Source: JALZAI01 sp038207565
GTDB taxonomy: Bacteria; Actinomycetota; Actinomycetes; Mycobacteriales; Jatrophihabitantaceae
Assembly: GCA_038207565.1 (NCBI GenBank)
Contig: JBBQZQ010000001.1
Location: 124,001-188,000, forward strand
DNA: 64,000 bases
Direction of reading: 5' to 3'
Made by a program: the position numbers and the translations under genes. Positions 59,613 to 64,000 of the stretch are shown one piece after another (the stretch's first letter is position 1; each line of letters opens with the position of its first letter). The notes below the pieces were generated by a model, which made no database searches, was not told where the DNA came from, and saw only the letters and a program-made list of their open reading frames with translations.

Positions 59613-60775
59613 TGGTCGTGGCCTGGGACGACGACCCGGTCGTCGCGCGGTGGCCCGGTCTGGCGGCGCTCACCGGCGACGTCACGGCGGACGCGTGCGT
59701 GGTGGGGCTGGGCGCATCCGGGCTCACCGCGGTCGCGGCCTTCGCAGATCGTGGCCTCACGGTCGTCGGCGTCGATGCGGGCCGGGTTGCCGGCGCTGCC
59801 GCCGGGCGGAACGGCGGTTTCCTCATCGGCGGGCCCGAGGCGTCCTTGCACGAGGCGATCGAGGCGTGGGGTGTGGACGCCGCGATCTGGCTCTACCAGC
59901 AGACACTCGCCGAGCTGGCGACGCTGGAGGCCGAGCTCGGCCCGGACGTCGTGCGGCACACCGGATCCATTCGGCTGGCCGGGTTACCGGGTGATCCGGT
60001 GTCCGACGCCGAGGAGGTCGACCGGATCGCCGAGCTTGCCGACTGCGCCGTACAGGCACGCGCCATGCGGGCGCACGGCCTCGAGGTCGAGGACTACGAC
60101 GGCCCGCTCGGCCGCGGCCTGTACCTGCCTGCCGACGCGGCCACGAACCCCGCCCGACGCGCCCTCGAGCTGGCGCAGCGGCTGCGCGGGCGCGCCGCGC
60201 TGCACGAGTACACGCCCGTGCACTCGGTCGTAACGGGCCGCGTCGTGACCGCGCTCGGTACAGTGCACGCCGGTCTGGTCGTCGTGGCAGTCGACGGCAA
60301 GCTCGAACTGTTGCTGCCGCAATTGGCCGGACGGGTTCGCAGCGCCCGGCTGCAGATGCTCGCGACCGCGCCGCTCGAGACCGGCCGGCTGCCCTGCCCG
60401 CTCTACGGGCGCTGGGGGTTCGACTACGCGCAGCAGGGCGAGGACGGCAGGCTCTTCGTCGGCGGCGGACGGGACCGCTTCGAGGCCGAGGAGTGGACGA
60501 CCGATGCGACCCCCACCGCTTCGGTGCAGGCCTATATCGAGACCGTTGCCGAGCGGGTGGCCGGACAACCCGTCGGCGTCACGCATCGCTGGGCCGCCTC
60601 GGTCGGCTTCACCGCGGGCGGGCGCCCGCTGTGCATCCCCGTCGACGACGGTGTCGTGGCGTGCGGCGGGTACAGCGGCACCGGCAACCTCGTCGGGCCG
60701 GTCGCGGCCCGCGCCGCCGTCGCGCTACTACTCGACGGCACGCAGCCTGCGCCGTCCTTCGTCAGCGCTTACTGA
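59612..60775 (+). CDS. FAD-dependent amino acid or amine oxidoreductase
   Basis: A 387-residue DadA/PuuB/SoxB-like flavoenzyme. The dinucleotide motif is in ACVVGLGASGLTAVAAFADRG (GxGxSG), the second FAD region is RVAGAAAGRNGGFLIGG, and the C-terminal FAD segment is VVACGGYSGTGNLVGPVAA. It would deaminate or oxidise an amine or amino acid, passing electrons to oxygen or a carrier. The start GTG at 59612 shares its G with the ATPase stop (TAGTG), so it is in the transport operon and probably breaks down the imported compound. The substrate is not known. Confidence 0.85.
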   Translation: MVVAWDDDPVVARWPGLAALTGDVTADACVVGLGASGLTAVAAFADRGLTVVGVDAGRVAGAAAGRNGGFLIGGPEASLHEAIEAWGVDAAIWLYQQTLAELATLEAELGPDVVRHTGSIRLAGLPGDPVSDAEEVDRIAELADCAVQARAMRAHGLEVEDYDGPLGRGLYLPADAATNPARRALELAQRLRGRAALHEYTPVHSVVTGRVVTALGTVHAGLVVVAVDGKLELLLPQLAGRVRSARLQMLATAPLETGRLPCPLYGRWGFDYAQQGEDGRLFVGGGRDRFEAEEWTTDATPTASVQAYIETVAERVAGQPVGVTHRWAASVGFTAGGRPLCIPVDDGVVACGGYSGTGNLVGPVAARAAVALLLDGTQPAPSFVSAY

Positions 60776-60958
60776 TCAGTTCGCTCGAAACGCGTCACGC
60801 AGGTGTTCTCCCCGCTCGTGGCCGGTTCAACGGGATGCAACCGACCACCAGCGGGGAAGACACGACCGGTACGGGACAATGGCGGACGTGAGCGAGCGCA
60901 GCGGGCAAACTGACGTCATCGCGAACGGCCGGCGGGACGAGCGACGCGACACCCGGGC
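60776..60958 (+). promoter_or_regulatory. Gap before the fused dehydrogenase, with hairpin
   Basis: This 183-bp gap contains an imperfect inverted repeat TCTCCCCGCT ... AGCGGGGAAGA (about 60804-60861), long enough to form a stem-loop ending the previous operon. It also contains the second mini-ORF. No clear promoter boxes were found. Confidence 0.4.
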
Positions 60959-60962
60959 ATGA
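60888..60962 (+). repeat. 24-codon VSERS mini-ORF, copy 2
   Basis: A GTG frame of exactly 24 codons starting VSERSGQTDVI, ending DERRDTRA, whose TGA overlaps the ATG of the next gene (ATGA). About half of the 24 residues match the mini-ORF at 48470, with the same length and overlap design. An ATG at 60879 in the same frame gives a 27-codon version (MADVSERS...). It may be a repeat element or a coupled leader. Confidence 0.5.
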
Positions 60963-63832
60963 CCGAGCCCAGGGAGTTGGCGGCCGCGCTGCGACAGGCC
61001 GGGATCGGCGAGGTCGACGATTCGACCCGCCGCCGCGCCGAATACTCCAGCGATGCGTCCAATTACCGGGTGGTGCCCGCCGCCGTGGCCTTCCCGCGCC
61101 ATCGCGACGATGTCGCGGCCGCGCTGGGCGTCGCCCGCCGGCACGGCGTCGCGGTGACCTCACGCGGGGCGGGGACCTCCATCGCGGGCAACGCCGTCGG
61201 TTCGGGGATCGTGCTCGACTTCTCCCGCTACTTCAACCGGGTGATCGCAGTCGACCCCCAGGCGCGTACTGCCACGGTCGAACCGGGCGTGATCCTCGAC
61301 GACATCACCGCCGCGGCAGCACCGTACGGGCTGCGGTTCGGCCCGGACCCGTCCACCCACTCCCGCGCGACCATCGGTGGTTCGCTCGGCAACAACGCCT
61401 GCGGGTCGCGGGCACTGCGCTACGGACGCACGGCCGACAACGTTGTTGCGCTCGACCTGCTCACCGCCGCCGGCGACCGGCTGCACGCCCGCGAATTCGG
61501 ACGGGACGGGCTGGCCGCAGCGGGCAGCTACGGGGTGGCGCTGCACCGGATCGTTGCCGAGCGCCTGCATCTCATCCGCACCGAGTCCGGCCGGTTCCGG
61601 CGCCAGGTGTCGGGCTACTCCCTCGAGCACCTGCTGCCCGAGAACGGCGCGCACCTGGCCAAGTTCCTGGTCGGCACCGAAGGCTCGCTCGGGGTCATCA
61701 CCGCGGCGACGGTGCGCCTGGTCGAGTCGCCGCGAGCCGTTGCCCTGGCCGTCCTGGGCTACCCGGACATGCCGGCCGCCGCAGAGGCCGTCCCCGCGCT
61801 GCTGCCGCACGCACCCGTGGCGCTGGAGGGGATGGATGCCCGCCTGGTGCAGGTGGTCCGCGCGCGCCAGGGCGTGGCTGCCGTTCCGGACCTGCCTCGC
61901 GGCGATGGGTGGCTGTTCGTCGAGACGTCCGGCGACACCGAGGCCCACGCGCGCAGCGCCGCGGAGAAGCTGGTAGCCGACGCGGGATGCCTTGACTCGG
62001 CGATCGTGACCGGTGCTCCGGCCCGCGCGCTATGGCGTATCCGCGAGGACGGCGCGGGCCTCGGTGGCCGCACCCCGTCCGGCGAGCCCGCCTGGCCCGG
62101 GTGGGAGGACGCTGCCGTCCCGCCCGACCAGCTGGCGGCCTACCTGCGCGAGTTCGACCTGCTGCTGCGCGGGCACGGCCTCGACGGGCTGATCTACGGT
62201 CACTTCGGGGACGGCTGCGTGCATGTGCGCATCGACTTCCCGTTGTCCGCCGCCCCCGATCGGTTCCGCACCTTCATCGGGGACGCCGCGGATCTGGTCG
62301 CCAGTCACGGCGGGTCGATGTCGGGCGAGCACGGGGACGGGCGCGCCCGCGGCGAGTTGCTTTCGCGGATGTACTCCGGCGAAATACTCGACACCTTCCG
62401 TGCTGTGAAGCACGCTTTCGACCCGGACAACGTGTTGAACCCCGGCATCATCGTCGAGCCGGCCCCGCTCGGCGCCGACCTGCGCGTGCCCGCGGCCCGG
62501 CCGCTTCGCAAGAACCTCGCGTTCGCCTACCCGCACGACAACGGCGATCTGTCCACGGCCGTGCACCGGTGCGTGGGCGTGGGCAAGTGCCGGGCCGACA
62601 CGACAGCCGTCGGCGGCGTGATGTGCCCGTCGTACCTCGCGACCCGCGATGAGAAGGACTCGACACGCGCGCGGGCCCGCGTGCTGCAGGAGCTCGCCAA
62701 CGGCACCCTGGTCGACGGCGTCAAGTCTGGCGCCGTGCACGAGTCCCTCGACCTGTGTCTGTCCTGCAAAGGTTGCGCGTCCGACTGCCCCGCCGGCGTC
62801 GACATGGCCACGTACAAGGCCGAGGTGCTGCACCAGCGCTACCGGCGGCGTTTGCGCCCGCCCGCGCACTACGCGCTCGGCTGGCTGCCCCGGTGGGCGC
62901 GCCTGGCGTCGCGGATGCCGCGGCTCACCAATGCCGTGCTGCGCTCGAAGCGTCCGGCGGCGCTGGCCAAACGGCTCGGCGGCATCGATCAGCGGCGCCC
63001 GCTGCCCCAGTTCGCGAACCGGACCTTCCGCGACTGGTTCTCGGCGCACCCCGTCTCGTCCGGGCACCGGGTCCTGCTGTGGGTCGATACGTTCACCGAC
63101 CACTTCTCGCCGGAGGTGGGCATCGCCGCGGTGCGCGTGCTCGAACGGGCCGGGTACTCGGTGGGGGTGACCGAGAAGCCGGTGTGCTGCGGGCTCACCT
63201 GGATCTCCACCGGGCAGCTGGACGGCGCGCGCCGGCAGCTGCGCAGCACCCTGGCTGCCCTCGAACCGGCACTGTCGGCCGGGCTGCCCGTGGTCGGACT
63301 GGAACCGTCGTGCACCGCGGTGCTGCGCTCCGACATCGCCGAGCTGCTGCCCGACGATGAGCGTGCAGCGGCCGTGGTGCGCTCGACCACGACGCTGGCC
63401 GAGCTGCTCGAGCGGACCCGGGGATGGTCGCCGCCTGATCTGTGCGGCGTCACGGCCGTTGCCCAACCGCACTGCCACCAACACGCCGTCATGGGCTGGG
63501 GCGCCGACGCCGCGCTGCTCGCGAGCGCCGGTGCCCAGGTCACCGCGGTGGGCGGGTGCTGCGGGCTGGCCGGCAACTTTGGGGTCGAGCGCGGCCACTA
63601 CGAGGTGTCGGTCGCCGTCGCCGAGACCGCGCTGCTGCCCGCCGTCCGCTCCGCCCCCGACGGCGCGGTCGTCCTCGCCGACGGCTTCTCCTGCCGCACC
63701 CAGCTCGAGCAGCTGGCCGACCGGCAGGGCCTCCACCTCGCGCAACTTCTCGACCAGCGCCATTGCGAGGACACCCTGGCCGCACAGCAGGGCGACACGC
63801 CGCACGAGACCCTGCAGGAAGGCCAACAGTGA
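60959..63832 (+). CDS. Fused FAD-linked dehydrogenase and Fe-S reductase (GlcD-GlcF type)
   Basis: A 957-residue fusion. The N-terminal half (about 1-480) is a PCMH-type FAD oxidase (RGAGTSIAGNAVGSG, GSLGNNACGSRALRYGRTADNV, GSMSGEHGDGRARG). The second half has two Fe-S motifs (a degenerate CVGVGKCR ... GVMCPSY and CLSCKGCASDCPAGVDM) and paired CCG domains (KPVCCGLTW, GGCCGLAGNFG). Such fusions oxidise D-2-hydroxyacids (D-lactate, glycolate or D-2-hydroxyglutarate) and pass electrons via Fe-S to quinone. It is coupled upstream to the mini-ORF and downstream to dapC by GTGA. The link to DAP synthesis is unexplained. Confidence 0.9.
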   Translation: MTEPRELAAALRQAGIGEVDDSTRRRAEYSSDASNYRVVPAAVAFPRHRDDVAAALGVARRHGVAVTSRGAGTSIAGNAVGSGIVLDFSRYFNRVIAVDPQARTATVEPGVILDDITAAAAPYGLRFGPDPSTHSRATIGGSLGNNACGSRALRYGRTADNVVALDLLTAAGDRLHAREFGRDGLAAAGSYGVALHRIVAERLHLIRTESGRFRRQVSGYSLEHLLPENGAHLAKFLVGTEGSLGVITAATVRLVESPRAVALAVLGYPDMPAAAEAVPALLPHAPVALEGMDARLVQVVRARQGVAAVPDLPRGDGWLFVETSGDTEAHARSAAEKLVADAGCLDSAIVTGAPARALWRIREDGAGLGGRTPSGEPAWPGWEDAAVPPDQLAAYLREFDLLLRGHGLDGLIYGHFGDGCVHVRIDFPLSAAPDRFRTFIGDAADLVASHGGSMSGEHGDGRARGELLSRMYSGEILDTFRAVKHAFDPDNVLNPGIIVEPAPLGADLRVPAARPLRKNLAFAYPHDNGDLSTAVHRCVGVGKCRADTTAVGGVMCPSYLATRDEKDSTRARARVLQELANGTLVDGVKSGAVHESLDLCLSCKGCASDCPAGVDMATYKAEVLHQRYRRRLRPPAHYALGWLPRWARLASRMPRLTNAVLRSKRPAALAKRLGGIDQRRPLPQFANRTFRDWFSAHPVSSGHRVLLWVDTFTDHFSPEVGIAAVRVLERAGYSVGVTEKPVCCGLTWISTGQLDGARRQLRSTLAALEPALSAGLPVVGLEPSCTAVLRSDIAELLPDDERAAAVVRSTTTLAELLERTRGWSPPDLCGVTAVAQPHCHQHAVMGWGADAALLASAGAQVTAVGGCCGLAGNFGVERGHYEVSVAVAETALLPAVRSAPDGAVVLADGFSCRTQLEQLADRQGLHLAQLLDQRHCEDTLAAQQGDTPHETLQEGQQ

Positions 63833-64000
63833 CCACCGCGGGCTTCGTGCCGCCGCCCTATCCGTACGAGCGGCTCGGCGAGATCGTCGAACTGGCCGGC
63901 ACGAACGACGGGGGAGCAGTCGACCTCTCGATCGGCACGCCGTGCGACCCGCCCCCGCCGGCGGTCCTCCAGGCGCTGAGCGCCGGAGACAGCGCGCGCG
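63829..64000 (+). CDS. dapC: N-succinyldiaminopimelate aminotransferase, N-terminal part
   Basis: The first 57 codons of a class I aminotransferase, cut by the window end. The opening VTTAGFVPPPYPYERLGEIVEL and VDLSIGTPCDPPPPAVLQAL matches the DapC group (YPY-RL ... VDLSIGTPVDPTP), which transfers the amino group in the succinylase DAP route that dapD and dapE here also serve. GTG start at 63829 overlaps the previous stop (GTGA). In mycobacteria dapC follows the 7Fe ferredoxin gene; here it follows a dehydrogenase, so this locus has been rearranged. Confidence 0.78.
   Translation, partial: MTTAGFVPPPYPYERLGEIVELAGTNDGGAVDLSIGTPCDPPPPAVLQALSAGDSAR

Overview
The window is high-GC (roughly 70%) DNA, packed almost end to end with genes. 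Many genes start with GTG and many neighbours share ATGA or GTGA start-stop overlaps. The content is that of an actinomycete (Actinomycetota): a mycothiol pathway deacetylase (mshB), the succinylase branch of lysine biosynthesis (dapD, dapE, start of dapC), the Mec-CysO-CysM cysteine pathway, a DUF3117 protein, ClpS with DUF2017, and the GlgA/GlgC pair. Several blocks follow the Mycobacterium tuberculosis order as I remember it: ctaD-serB; pncB/clpS-mec-cysO-cysM-rhomboid-murI-MBL hydrolase; mshB plus its small membrane neighbour; dapD/dapE-LOG; DivIVA-like-tag-DUF3117-glgA/glgC. The organism is probably a non-mycobacterial relative (Frankiales or Jatrophihabitans-like). That placement is inference. 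I saw no rRNA, tRNA, CRISPR array, prophage or intact insertion sequence.

Layout. 1-6.2 kb: an HhH-GPD glycosylase, a fused E1 dehydrogenase, a MarR regulator coupled to a wrecked MFS transporter, then an intact MFS exporter coupled to a second MarR with a clear palindromic operator. 6.3-16.2 kb: a Ser/Thr kinase convergent with a four-gene operon (fibronectin III surface protein, MoxR ATPase, DUF58 protein, transglutaminase-like membrane protein whose catalytic Cys and His are gone). 16.5-23.7 kb: cytochrome oxidase subunit I, a SerB-like protein with damaged catalytic motifs, two paralogous membrane proteins, NAD salvage (pncA, pncB), clpS, DUF2017. 23.8-30 kb: mec-cysO-cysM, a membrane molybdopterin oxidoreductase with a small membrane partner, rhomboid, murI, MBL hydrolase. 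30-35.5 kb: a DEAD-box helicase behind a hairpin-rich leader, typA, an aminotransferase/omega-amidase pair. 35.6-41.9 kb: a complete peptide-type ABC transporter operon. 41.9-50 kb: mshB, a stress-type DUF1269 protein, GNAT, 7Fe ferredoxin, a transglycosylase-like protein, dapD/dapE, a broken MOSC gene and two LOG-family genes. 50-57 kb: enoyl-CoA hydratases, a DivIVA-like protein ending in a 24-bp tandem repeat, tag, DUF3117, leucyl aminopeptidase, glgA, glgC. 57-64 kb: a polar amino acid ABC transporter, an FAD oxidoreductase, a fused FAD/Fe-S dehydrogenase and the start of dapC.

The most unusual signals are not gene families. A 24-bp tandem repeat codes in two frames: it is the tail of one protein, and it repeats a copy of the next gene's start codon eleven times. 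Two homologous 24-codon mini-ORFs each overlap the start codon of the following gene. A palindrome with identical 14-nt core arms and an identical 19-nt spacer occurs twice, each time between convergent genes, and one copy now encodes a protein tail. Three enzyme-like proteins (SerB, transglutaminase, HhH glycosylase) have changed catalytic residues.
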